The notes under the pieces: generated by a model
Seen by the model: the letters and a program-made list of their open reading frames with translations, nothing else
Told to the model about the DNA's origin: nothing
The model's database searches: none
Assembly: GCF_009688945.1 (NCBI RefSeq)
Contig: NZ_AP021874.1
Span: forward strand, 868,001 to 932,000
Direction of reading: 5' to 3'
DNA: 64,000 nt
DNA from: Desulfosarcina alkanivorans
Lineage (GTDB): Bacteria; Desulfobacterota; Desulfobacteria; Desulfobacterales; Desulfosarcinaceae
Program-made: the position numbers and the translations under genes
Shown: one piece after another, positions 9,249 to 18,964 of the stretch
Layout of the letters: the number at the start of each line of letters is the position of its first letter
How positions within the stretch are numbered: position 1 is the stretch's first letter

Positions 9249-9284
9249 CAAAGGGCCCGGAAATGTTTTTCCGGGCCCTTTTTC
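9249..9284 (+). terminator. Rho-independent terminator after the 3-hydroxyacyl-CoA dehydrogenase gene
   Basis: Stem AAGGGCCCGG (9251-9260) pairs perfectly with CCGGGCCCTT (9271-9280), loop of ten bases (AAA/TTT extends the stem), followed by TTT. Lies 42 bases after the stop codon. Confidence 0.9.
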
Positions 9285-9381
9285 CATCAGCATCGACAGC
9301 CGTCGTCATCCGCGCGGGAAACCGATGGTCGCTGTGGCCCGGTTTACCGGAATGAAACAGGGGGGGACAGACGGTGGCCGA

Positions 9382-10035
9382 TCAATGCCGTTTCAACCGG
9401 CAGACCCCTTTGGGGGAATGGCTGGGAAGGGGCCTGCCGGTCTCTTCCAGGACGGTTCTGCTCACAACCGGTCGCGGACCGGAGGGCTTTTCAGATCGTA
9501 TCTGCTCGCGCTGTTCAGCCATCAACAAGGGGGGATCGATGGTGCAGTGAAGGCTGATGCAGGTCCGGTTGGCCTCTTCACGAACCACCACACCGTTTAT
9601 CGGAGCCGTTCGGCCACTGTCGAAGATGATTTCGCCCTGGACCGTCTGGCCGAGCGAATATATGCCCGTGCAACCCAGACCGATACCGGCTTCCGAGATA
9701 TCCCTGACGGCACAGGTGACTGCGGGCCCCGGCTGGCTCTCACTGATTTTCTCGATGAAAACGGGATGTGACAGCCGGTCAAACTGCATGCGGTAATGGT
9801 CGCGTTTCTGGCCGGACGGCATTTTGGCAGTAGACGTGGATGATACCGGCGGCTTGCGGAGCGATCGGGTCAACCGATACAGGGTGATCACCGTGAGGAT
9901 GGCGCTGATGGTCAGGATAACCGCCAGATAATAGCGGGCGTGGGGGGTGGCACCTGAAAACCGTGTCAGGCGAACCCACAGCGTGACCGCGAATATGGCC
10001 GGGCTGATGACCAGTGTGACGAGATTCAATTTCAC
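9382..10035 (-). CDS. Membrane-anchored PilZ-domain protein
   Basis: 217 residues. Two hydrophobic segments at the N-terminus (about 4-22 and 36-52) suggest an inner-membrane anchor. The cytoplasmic part (about 75-190) is PilZ-like: the QKRDHYRMQFDRL stretch supplies the basic c-di-GMP-binding part (RxxxR-like), and a DISEAGIGLGC segment corresponds to the D/NxSxxG motif. It probably senses c-di-GMP at the membrane; the effector output is unknown. Other c-di-GMP proteins in the window are the PilZ protein at 25130 and the tandem HD protein at 29268. Confidence 0.8.
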   Translation of the reverse strand: MKLNLVTLVISPAIFAVTLWVRLTRFSGATPHARYYLAVILTISAILTVITLYRLTRSLRKPPVSSTSTAKMPSGQKRDHYRMQFDRLSHPVFIEKISESQPGPAVTCAVRDISEAGIGLGCTGIYSLGQTVQGEIIFDSGRTAPINGVVVREEANRTCISLHCTIDPPLLMAEQREQIRSEKPSGPRPVVSRTVLEETGRPLPSHSPKGVCRLKRH

Positions 10036-10297
10036 CGTTAAGATCCTGTCAGAATCAATACCACGGGGATTGCCGCTGTCATACCGGGCGATCTTTTTCC
10101 AACGCCCGAGATAACCTTATGATCGGCCTTTTTTCAAAATTCTTGAGCGGATCTTATTCCCTTGCGTCGCAATTGCTGCCGGCCGGTTTTTTCAGACAGA
10201 CTGATTTTGGACATCGCCAACGGGCAATTCATGACTATATTAGGCTTAACACGCACCGGGGTGTTCACATTATTCAAAAACAGGAAAACAGGGGCGC

Positions 10298-11104
10298 ATG
10301 GCACAACAGGATTACTACGAGGTACTGGGGATCGATCGCGAAGCGGATGCCAGGACAATCAAGGAGGCCTATCGGGAACTGGCCTTTAAATACCACCCGG
10401 ATCGCAATGATAAGAATCCGGAAACTGCTGAGATGATGAAACGGGTCAATGAGGCCTACGCGGTGCTCTCCAATGTTGAAAAAAGACGAGATTACGACAG
10501 CATGCGAAATCGTTTCGGCGACAATGCATACGGTCAGTTCCGAAACGCCTATACCGAGCAGGATATCTTCAACGGTTCTGACGTTCACCAGATATTCGAG
10601 GAAATGGCCCGCTCGTTCGGCCTTCGGGGTGTGGATTCCATATTCAGCGACTTTTACGGTTCAGGGTACAAGCAATTTGAATTCAAGCAGCATGGCCTTC
10701 ACGGCAAAGGATTCATATACCGCGGCGGATTCGGTAAGCGACGGGGTAAAGCAATGGCGGGAGGGGCGCCTCCCGGTGTTGGCAAACTGGCCACGTATCT
10801 GCTGCAAAAGGTTACCGGGGTCAGCCTGCCGCAAGCGGGGACGGACATTCACGACACCATCCGGCTGGGCAGGGAGTTTGCCCGGACCGGCGGGCCCTAT
10901 CCCTACCACCACCACCGGCGGTCAAAAAAGCTGGTGGTCAACATCCCCTCCGGGACCAGGGAGGGCCAGCAGATCCGGCTCTCCGGCATGGGGGCACCCG
11001 GCAAGAACGGCGGGCCGACCGGCGACCTCTACCTGAAGGTAAAAATAAAACAGCCGATTTTGAAAAAAGCAAAGGATTTTATTGTCTCGGTTATCGGCCG
11101 ATGA
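10298..11104 (+). CDS. DnaJ-domain (CbpA-like) co-chaperone
   Basis: 268 residues. J domain in residues 1-70 with the Hsp70-stimulating HPD (KYHPDRND). A G-rich middle without Cys zinc-finger repeats follows, and a truncated C-terminal substrate-binding region (about 200-268: [38 protein letters not shown]). It therefore resembles type B/C J-proteins such as CbpA rather than full DnaJ. It should recruit DnaK to specific clients. No dnaK or grpE nearby. A second C-terminal beta domain and the dimerisation domain are missing compared with CbpA. Confidence 0.88.
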   Translation: MAQQDYYEVLGIDREADARTIKEAYRELAFKYHPDRNDKNPETAEMMKRVNEAYAVLSNVEKRRDYDSMRNRFGDNAYGQFRNAYTEQDIFNGSDVHQIFEEMARSFGLRGVDSIFSDFYGSGYKQFEFKQHGLHGKGFIYRGGFGKRRGKAMAGGAPPGVGKLATYLLQKVTGVSLPQAGTDIHDTIRLGREFARTGGPYPYHHHRRSKKLVVNIPSGTREGQQIRLSGMGAPGKNGGPTGDLYLKVKIKQPILKKAKDFIVSVIGR

Positions 11105-11284
11105 TAGACTGAAGGTCAGAAGCGGTCAGTGCATCGGCTGATCTCCCGTGGATGTAAAAAAAGACAGTCGTTACCATTTCCAAAGCGAAATAACGACACC
11201 TATCACTCCCCGTCGGTCCAGCATGACAAGGGGATTGCACAACGGTGGTGAACGGACCGGACAACCGCGAAAGGAGGACGTATT

Positions 11285-11608
11285 ATGCAAATTTTGGTCA
11301 CCTTTAAAAACGTAGACTCCTCTGGCTACCTGAAAACCTACCTCGAAGAAAAGCTCACGCGACTTGAAAAAATCATGCCCCATCCCGGAACTGCCGATGT
11401 GGTTTTCCAGGAAGAGAAACTGAGAAAAATCGTGGACGTCAACCTCAACGGGAAGGGATTTGAAGTCCACGCCAAGGAAGAGAGCGGCGCCTGGAATGAA
11501 GCCATTGACCTGGTGGTGGACAAAGCCAAGAAACAGTTGATCAGAAACAAGGAGAAAATCCAGTCGCATCGGGTAGACACGAGTCTTATCGGTGAACCAA
11601 CCGCCTGA
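11285..11608 (+). CDS. hpf: Ribosome hibernation promoting factor (HPF/YfiA family), short form
   Basis: 107 residues after a strong AAAGGAGG (11271-11278). Beta-alpha-beta-beta-beta-alpha fold of the S30AE/HPF family: MQILVTFKNVDSSGYLKTYLEEKL, then VVFQEEKLRKIVDVNLNGKGFEVHAKEES and the second helix EAIDLVVDKAKKQLIRNKEKI with the basic 16S rRNA-binding face. Short (no C-terminal dimerisation domain), so it should bind the decoding centre and promote 100S or inactive 70S ribosomes with a partner. Monocistronic, with its own terminator. Confidence 0.88.
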   Translation: MQILVTFKNVDSSGYLKTYLEEKLTRLEKIMPHPGTADVVFQEEKLRKIVDVNLNGKGFEVHAKEESGAWNEAIDLVVDKAKKQLIRNKEKIQSHRVDTSLIGEPTA

Positions 11609-11650
11609 TCCGCATATCAGGACCGCCTGATAAATTGATCCGGACTTCAG

Positions 11651-11687
11651 AAAGCCTCCCTGTGATACCATTCGGGGAGGCTTTTTC
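11651..11687 (+). terminator. Rho-independent terminator of hpf
   Basis: AAGCCTCCC (11652-11660) pairs with GGGGAGGCTT (about 11674-11683) and is followed by a run of T. 43 bases after the hpf stop. Confidence 0.9.
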
Positions 11688-11887
11688 AGGTCAGGTGCCC
11701 GTTGCCGCCGAAAACCGTTGGCAGGCATATCCCGCAGAACCGGCTTAAACCGGTTCCCCGTGGTCAACCGCGTTTCGGCCTCAGGCGAGGGGAAGGAACC
11801 GGCGTGAACCCGATGACGAAGAATCTAACGTTCGGATTCAAGGCGCATCGACGGCTGCATACGGGTGGTCTGTGGGCGTTGTTGGCG

Positions 11888-12292
11888 TCAGCTTCTGATC
11901 AGGTGTTTGAGCTCGGAACGCTCGAGGTTGGCGGCATCCACCATGGTGTTGCCGCCGGCATCGATGCAGCCGGAGAGCCGGCCGGCTGCGATCCACCGGC
12001 GAACCCCTTTTTCGGTAAGATAGGTCATCCGGGCAAACGTTTTTACATCGTATGTTTGGCCGGCCGCAGCGGGTGTGTCAAAAATCGGACCGAGGTCCCC
12101 GGGTGCGTCGGCACGGGATTTCCTGGCCAGAACCGCGGGATTTTTGATTTCCTCCGGTTCGATGGCCCATTTCCCGCCGCGTTTCTCACCGCGGAGGAAT
12201 CCCTTGCGCAGCATATTGGTGATGGTGGAAACCGCGATTCCCGTCATTTCAGAAAATTCACCGGTGGTCAGGGTTTTTCCATTTTCGGTCAT
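11888..12292 (-). CDS. Small protein with two excisionase/MerR-like helix-turn-helix domains
   Basis: 134 residues. N-terminal half (about 8-60) reads LTTGEFSEMTGIAVSTITNMLRKGFLRGEKRGGKWAIEPEEI, an excisionase-type HTH; the C-terminal half (about 82-134) has a second one, YDVKTFARMTYLTEKGVRRWIAAGRL with an INAAGN-like turn. It probably binds DNA as a regulator. It lies 48 bases downstream of the HDOD gene on the same strand and may share its transcript. No integrase or phage gene is nearby, so an excisionase role is not supported. Confidence 0.7.
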   Translation of the reverse strand: MTENGKTLTTGEFSEMTGIAVSTITNMLRKGFLRGEKRGGKWAIEPEEIKNPAVLARKSRADAPGDLGPIFDTPAAAGQTYDVKTFARMTYLTEKGVRRWIAAGRLSGCIDAGGNTMVDAANLERSELKHLIRS

Positions 12293-12340
12293 GCAACCAA
12301 CTCCTTTTGAGGTTTTACAGCCCTTTCATGTCCCAATCGC

Positions 12341-13408
12341 TCAGGCCATGCTTTCGGTAATCTGGCTGACCGCTTCACGGGTTGCTTCGGTATATTGCTC
12401 CAAATCTTCTTCATCCAGGGAGAGAAATGTCAGTGCCTCCGGATCCAGTTCATACCGGGCCGCATCCATGCTGCTGCCGATGCCGCTTTGCTGGGCGATG
12501 AAATTGGCGGTGTGAACGATATAGGCCAGCTGGTTGTCCCCGGAAGCACCGGGATCGTGGTGAAACCGCATGGCGCTGACATGGTTTTCCGGAAGTTTCC
12601 ATTTGGTGCACAGGTCGGAGGCCAGCTCCGTGTGGTCGAATCCGAGGACCTGCTTTTCCACTTCCAGAAACGTGACGCCGGCGTTGAGTGCCTGATCCAC
12701 CTGGGGCTTGCGTTCCAGGATATATTTATCCAGGGCCAGTTTGCCTGCGTCGTGGATCAGGCCGACGGAAAAGGCGTCGTTTTCCAGCGCCGGCGCGCGG
12801 TCCTTGGCGATCAGCCGTGAACACAGGGCCACGGCCAGGGAGTGCTGCCACAGGGTGCCGGATCCCATGCGATACCCTTTGAGGTGGCTTCCCAGCAGGC
12901 TGGTGGCCGATACCATGGTGATGAGCTGTTCCAGGGTCTTGTGGCCCAGAACGACGGTGGCCTGGTGGATGGAGGAAACCATTCCGGACAACCCGTAATA
13001 GGCGGAGTTGGCCACCTGCAGGACCTTGGCTGCAATGGCCTGATCCGTTTCGATCACCTCGGCGATATCCTTAAAGCCGGATCGTTCGTCGGCCATGACC
13101 TCGCGGGCCTTGTAGATGATTTTGGGCATGGGCGGCAGGTCTTTGATGCTGTTCAGGATTTTTCTTTTCAGGTCGCTGCCGTCCAGTTCGTCGGAAGATT
13201 TTTCGGCAATGGGGGTATACACCACCTTCCCCTCGGATGCATCGGGCGCAGCAGCCGGTTGCTCGGTGACGGGTTCCGGTTTTTCTCTCAGGTCCAGCGT
13301 GATTTTTGATTTGCAGCCGGGGCAGGGGAAAGAGACCTTTTTGCCGGTAGGCAGGCGGTCGTCGGGAAGCTCGAAGGCTTTATCGCAATTTTCACATTCG
13401 ACTTTCAT
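12341..13408 (-). CDS. HDOD-domain signalling protein with N-terminal zinc ribbon
   Basis: 355 residues. An MJ0042/zinin-like zinc ribbon at the N-terminus (C5, C8, C29, C32), a low-complexity Pro/Glu/Ala linker (about 42-75), and an HDOD domain (about 85-290: LPPMPKIIYKAREVMAD, VLQVANSAYYGL, HQATVVLGHKTLEQLI, LIHDAGKLAL). HDOD proteins are signal-transduction scaffolds tied to c-di-GMP and chemotaxis-like control; most lack hydrolase activity, but here the DAGKL segment retains part of an HD motif. Its target cannot be inferred from neighbours. Confidence 0.87.
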   Translation of the reverse strand: MKVECENCDKAFELPDDRLPTGKKVSFPCPGCKSKITLDLREKPEPVTEQPAAAPDASEGKVVYTPIAEKSSDELDGSDLKRKILNSIKDLPPMPKIIYKAREVMADERSGFKDIAEVIETDQAIAAKVLQVANSAYYGLSGMVSSIHQATVVLGHKTLEQLITMVSATSLLGSHLKGYRMGSGTLWQHSLAVALCSRLIAKDRAPALENDAFSVGLIHDAGKLALDKYILERKPQVDQALNAGVTFLEVEKQVLGFDHTELASDLCTKWKLPENHVSAMRFHHDPGASGDNQLAYIVHTANFIAQQSGIGSSMDAARYELDPEALTFLSLDEEDLEQYTEATREAVSQITESMA

Positions 13409-13726
13409 GGAACACCTTTCTCGGACACTTCAGGGGGTCTGTCAGTTCAGTGGATCAAATTTGAGTATACCGGTTTCGATTGATTTTGACCAGAATCAAA
13501 TGTCGGATTGCCACAAGGCGACGGAGCAATGCCCCGTTGGTTTCTTCATCGGCAACGCCTTCAAAAACTTAATGCCGGCCCGGAAAACTTCTCCCAGGAA
13601 ACCTGAAAAAACGGGCCGGAATGGCGTGGTTTTTTCGTCCGTGTTTAAAACGGCGGGCTTTTATGCTATGAGGCGTCCAGTATTTTCCCATCCTGAAACC
13701 CATTTCAAACCGGAGACGATACCGCC

Positions 13727-14230
13727 ATGCATGTCAGCCTGATGGTTGCCATTACCGTAGACGGAAAGATCGCGCGGGACGTCGATCATTTTCCCGACTG
13801 GACCGGAAAAGCCGACAAGCGGCTTTACGTCCAGGTTACCAAAAAAGCCGGCGTGATGATCATGGGGTCGACCACCTTCGACACCATCGGGCGGGTGCTT
13901 CCCGGACGTAAAACCGTGGTCATGACGCGCAACGCCGATCGCCGGTCCGACCGGGAGGATCTGGTCTTCACCCAGGATCCTGCCGAGAAGGTTCTTGATC
14001 GCCTGGCCGGCCAGGGCTACACGGAAGCCGTGGTGGTGGGCGGCGCCAAGATCAACCATCTGTTTGCCGCCAAAGGCCTGATCGATGAACTGATCCTGAC
14101 CGTTTCCCCATTGGCGTTCGGCACCGGGCTCAGCGTCTTTTCGGATGCCGTGGACCTGAAGCTTAACCTGAAAGAATTCCGGCAGCTGGACGAAAACACC
14201 CTGTGCCTGCGCTATCTGGTTGACCGCTGA
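13727..14230 (+). CDS. RibD C-terminal/dihydrofolate-reductase-like reductase
   Basis: 167 residues, single domain. MHVSLMVAITVDGKIA, MIMGSTTFDTIG, GRKTVVMTRN and AVVVGGAKINHLF are the NADPH-binding and substrate blocks of the RibD_C / DHFR-like fold. The family reduces the ribosyl side chain of a pyrimidine in riboflavin synthesis or acts on related small molecules; stand-alone copies are often of unknown specificity. The N-terminal RibD deaminase domain is absent and no rib genes are adjacent, so a housekeeping riboflavin role is not assumed. Confidence 0.8.
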   Translation: MHVSLMVAITVDGKIARDVDHFPDWTGKADKRLYVQVTKKAGVMIMGSTTFDTIGRVLPGRKTVVMTRNADRRSDREDLVFTQDPAEKVLDRLAGQGYTEAVVVGGAKINHLFAAKGLIDELILTVSPLAFGTGLSVFSDAVDLKLNLKEFRQLDENTLCLRYLVDR

Positions 14231-14288
14231 CACCGGATGTCCGAAGTCTGATGTCCGAGGGCCGAACTCCGACTTCCGTATTCTGACC

Positions 14289-15179
14289 TCAGATTCCTGG
14301 CTGCCGGTTCATGGCGTCCAGCACCCGATAAAGCCCCTGGGTGCCCAGGTTTTCCCATCCCATGGCCATGGCCGACACATAAAACTGGTGCACCAGGGCC
14401 AACCCGGGCAGCGACAGGCGCATGCGGCGGGCCTCCTCCAGTGCGATGCCCATGTCCTTGACAAAGTGTTTGACATAGAAGCCGGGGGCGAAATCCCCAT
14501 CGGCAATTCTGCGCCCCAGGTTGTTGATGGACCACGAGCTGGCCGCCCCTTGTCCGATCACATCGATGACCCGGTGGGCATCCATACCGGCCCGCCGGCA
14601 GTACAGGAGCGATTCCACCACGCCGATCATGGTGCCGGCAATAAGGATCTGATTGGTCATTTTGGTATGCTGTCCGGCACCGGCCCCGCCCATCAGGCTG
14701 ATGGTTTTTCCCAGGACCTCGAAAAGGGGCCTGACCGCATCGAACACCGGACGGTCGCCGCCAACCATGATCGCCAGGGTGGCTTCACGGGCCCCCACGT
14801 CCCCGCCGGAAACCGGTGCGTCCAGGGTGTTGACCCCTTTTGAGGCCCCCTCCTGGAAGATGGTCCGGGCCAGGTCAGGGCTGGAGGTGGTCATGTCCAC
14901 CAGGGTATCGCCCGGCCTGGTTCCCGCCAGCACACCGTCATCCCCCAGGATCACTTCCCGGACGTCATCCGGGAAGCCGACCATGGTGAATACGATGTCA
15001 CTGTCCCGGGCCACGGCCCCGGGCGTGTCGGCCCAGACGGCGCCCTTGTCCAAAAGCGTTGAGGCCTTGTCGCGGGTCCGGTTAAAAACGGTCAGGCCGT
15101 GTCCGGCCTCCAGCAGGTGGCTGCACATGGATAGGCCCATTACGCCGGTTCCGATCCATCCGATGCGTTGGCTGGTCAT
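14289..15179 (-). CDS. 3-hydroxyisobutyrate dehydrogenase / 2-hydroxy-3-oxopropionate reductase family oxidoreductase
   Basis: 296 residues. Rossmann motif GWIGTGVMG at the N-terminus with NRT as cofactor-specificity loop (Arg suggests NADPH), the substrate-binding DAPVSGGDVGAREATLAIMVGG segment, and the catalytic Lys in GAGQHTKMTNQ (about residue 170), followed by the all-helical C-terminal domain. Such beta-hydroxyacid dehydrogenases act on small 3-hydroxy acids, glyoxylate or succinic semialdehyde. The GAGAGQ and NRT signatures also fit glyoxylate/succinic-semialdehyde reductases. Exact substrate not determinable. Confidence 0.88.
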   Translation of the reverse strand: MTSQRIGWIGTGVMGLSMCSHLLEAGHGLTVFNRTRDKASTLLDKGAVWADTPGAVARDSDIVFTMVGFPDDVREVILGDDGVLAGTRPGDTLVDMTTSSPDLARTIFQEGASKGVNTLDAPVSGGDVGAREATLAIMVGGDRPVFDAVRPLFEVLGKTISLMGGAGAGQHTKMTNQILIAGTMIGVVESLLYCRRAGMDAHRVIDVIGQGAASSWSINNLGRRIADGDFAPGFYVKHFVKDMGIALEEARRMRLSLPGLALVHQFYVSAMAMGWENLGTQGLYRVLDAMNRQPGI

Positions 15180-15266
15180 GAGGGTCTCCTTATGGAAAAA
15201 AGGTCATTGGATGTTGAAAATAAAAAAAGGGGCACGATTGGCAATCGTAACCCCTTTGGATCGAAT

Positions 15267-15343
15267 TGGTCGGGACAGCAGGATTTGAACCTGCGACCCC
15301 AGCGTCCCGAACGCTGTGCTCTACCAGACTGAGCCATGTCCCG
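15267..15343 (-). tRNA. tRNA-Pro (CGG)
   Basis: Cloverleaf read on the minus strand: acceptor CGGGACA/TGTCCCG, D-stem GCTC/GAGC, anticodon stem CAGCG/CGCTG enclosing TTCGGGA (anticodon CGG), T-arm GCAGG-TTCAAAT-CCTGC, discriminator A and encoded CCA (15267-15269). 77 nt. A hairpin with T-run just downstream at about 15205-15256 on the plus-strand coordinates is not convincing as a terminator. Confidence 0.95.
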
Positions 15344-15397
15344 ATGGATGGTGCTTGTATGTCAAGGCATGTAAAAAGTCAATAGGTTGAATATCGT

Positions 15398-16768
<1,371 letters not shown>

Positions 16769-17233
16769 TCACCTGCGCTTGCGCCGGTCGCGAAAAAAAG
16801 ACTGCATCAACGCCCGGCAGCGGTCCCGGTAAATTCCCTGTATGATTTCGACTTGATGGTTCAACCGGATGTCCTGCCCTAAGTCGTAAAGGCTTCCAGC
16901 GGCCCCCCATTTGGGATCGAAGGCCCCGAAAACCACCGTTTTCACCCGGGCGTGGACGATAGCGCCCATACACATGGCACAAGGTTCAACCGTAACATAC
17001 AAGGTTGTGCTTAACAAACGATAATTTTGTATCCGGCGGCCGGCGGCGCGCAGCACGTTGATCTCGGCGTGGGCCGTCGGATCGCAGCTGCTGACGGTCC
17101 GGTTGTGATCCCGGGCGATCACCTGGCCGTCGGCATCCACGATCACCGCGCCCACCGGGACTTCTTCCATCCGGGCGCCGGCAAGGGCCTGATCGATGGC
17201 CATCTGCATGAAGTGTTCGTGAGTCTGGTCCAT
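16769..17233 (-). CDS. tadA: tRNA-specific adenosine deaminase
   Basis: 154 residues from ATG 17231-17233 (a longer in-frame start at 17269 adds 12 residues not seen in the family). Zinc deaminase motifs: H55-A-E57 with the proton-shuttle Glu, and P84-C-A-M-C88. TadA deaminates A34 to inosine in tRNA-Arg(ACG), its only well-established essential bacterial tRNA substrate, so that the tRNA reads CGU, CGC and CGA. The gene for exactly that tRNA lies about 290 bases away, on the opposite strand. RNRI-like and FDPKWGAAGS segments fit TadA rather than a generic cytidine deaminase. Confidence 0.93.
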   Translation of the reverse strand: MDQTHEHFMQMAIDQALAGARMEEVPVGAVIVDADGQVIARDHNRTVSSCDPTAHAEINVLRAAGRRIQNYRLLSTTLYVTVEPCAMCMGAIVHARVKTVVFGAFDPKWGAAGSLYDLGQDIRLNHQVEIIQGIYRDRCRALMQSFFRDRRKRR

Positions 17234-17524
17234 GGCAGCACAGTGTATCGTTTTTTGGGCTTTGATCAATAGCTATTTGGCGGCCAACCGGGAACCATTG
17301 TTAAGGTGAAGTTCCCAAAGCCTGGATGAAACCGTAAGGGTGTGGGTCTGGTTGAAATCCCGAGATCAGGGATTGTTAGTGCCGGAAAGAAAAGGGGTAC
17401 GAATGTTGTCATGCCGCAACGGGGTATGAAGCGGAACACAGATATCGGATTTTCAGGTGACCGTCCGGTTAAAGAATGTATTGACATGCTTCTCCGTTTG
17501 GCTTAAGAAGCAGTCCAACTTTGA

Positions 17525-17601
17525 GCGCCTGTAGCTCAGCTGGATAGAGTGCCGGACTACGAATCCGTAGGTCGCAGGTTCGAATCCTGCCAGGCGCGCC
17601 A
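17525..17601 (+). tRNA. tRNA-Arg (ACG)
   Basis: 77 nt with encoded CCA (17599-17601). Acceptor GCGCCTG/CAGGCGC, D-stem GCTC/GAGT, anticodon loop CTACGAA (anticodon ACG, A34 expected to be converted to inosine by TadA), T-arm GCAGG-TTCGAAT-CCTGC. The first anticodon-stem pair is mismatched (C-T). The AT-richer region 2 starts directly after this gene, which is a common integration site for islands, but no integrase or duplicated tRNA end was found. Confidence 0.95.
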
Positions 17602-17627
17602 GAATCGCAAAGGATCATAAATCCTTC

Positions 17628-17661
17628 AAGCCTCCAAGACACAATCTTGGGGGCTTTTTTT
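17628..17661 (+). terminator. Rho-independent terminator of tRNA-Arg
   Basis: AAGCCTCCAAGA pairs with TCTTGGGGGCTT across a CACAA loop, followed by seven T. 26 bases after the tRNA. Confidence 0.92.
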
Positions 17662-18624
17662 ATGGGAGCAACATAGCGTCAATTTTGTGATCTGGCACTT
17701 GGTTTGAAACCAGGCGGGATTGGCTGGGATCGGGTGGGATGTGCCATGAAGTCGTTGGGTTGTGCGGGATTGTGTGGCGTGGAGGTGCGGATCTGTGTGA
17801 TGGTCACCATGGAAAAAAAGTCCGGAAACGCGGGGAAATGGGTGCAAAAAGGTGTGAAAATAAAAATATCCAATCAAATCAATAAAAAAGGGTTTTATCG
17901 TGGAAACCGAAAGTGGGAAATGAAATCTGGGGATTTTGCTTCATGAATTTCATTCTTGCGCCTTCCTGACGTCTGATCAAGTTTGCCTGCCAAGAGAATC
18001 TTTTCCAGAACAACTGACCTGCGATTTAAAAAAATGGAAAAGACCCAGGGTAGGACGTCTTGTCCAAAGTTGAGAAGTCGGAAGAGCACCGTTAAGATTT
18101 CTTATTATCCGTCCACAATGGTGGAAGCCAGAAAAAAATCAATACAATTGACCAGGGTATTGTGTCCCTCTACTATGGGGCTATATCGGCAAAAACAGTT
18201 CAGGTTTTTTTGATATCACATTGGAAGAGTGGCACTTGCCAAAAGTCATGATGTCTAAAAGAAGTCTGATATGATCATATAATTGCAATGTGTTGGAGAG
18301 CACCAGAATTTTTGCAACCCTTTTTTTGACCCATTTTTCAGACAACACTCCCCCTGTGCCGATTTTAACCGGTTTTTTTAAAGACCATAAACCGGGATGT
18401 CGATAAAAAAACAAACCTCTCCAACTCAGCAAAACAGGTGGTTCACCCCGTCCACTAATGTCCGATTGTGGCAATCTGGTATGACGAGATCTCCTTTTGG
18501 TAATGGGATCAGAGCACCTTGGAGCCATTTAAGGTCGTACGGAACGGGTGGGCACTCTCCAACAAGCCGTCAGTCGATCCTGTTAATCAAATCGCATGCG
18601 GCAGTTATCAGGAACCATCCCGTC
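17662..18624. other. AT-richer stretch without a supported gene
   Basis: About 960 bases. Short open frames exist on both strands but have no ribosome-binding site, atypical composition (for example a Gly/Val/Lys-rich frame at 17704-17946) and no recognisable similarity. The frame leading into the interrupted gene is open back to 18397, but the residues before 18625 look non-coding. The 5' part of that gene may have been lost here. Confidence 0.5.
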
Positions 18625-18964
18625 ATGAAATCAGCCAAAAGCATGGAAATGGCGATTGATGGAATACAGAAAGATGAAAAAAAGCTCGTTGATTTATTAT
18701 CAAGAGTCAATGGTGGTGTGGTAGAGATTCCTCAGCTTGACATTTCCAAAAAAAATAGGGATAGGCGCATTGATAAAATTTGCCTCTCCATATCCATTTT
18801 GAAACAAAAGTATCCATATCTTGAGATGGTTCCTTGGGCTTTATTACGTTTCATAGCGATTAGCAAATTTCGTTACGGAGTGCGCAGTATAGTGCACTTT
18901 CTGGATTTCATTCCGGGCAACCTTGATATCGAAGAGAAGCTTGAAATAGATGATTTCTTTTTGC

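Noticed and set aside
17577..17601. Attachment-site duplication of the tRNA-Arg 3' end
   Set aside because: No second copy was found by eye up to 25.8 kb and there is no integrase gene in the region.
17704..17946. 80-codon frame after tRNA-Arg
   Set aside because: No ribosome-binding site, odd repetitive composition, no similarity recognised.
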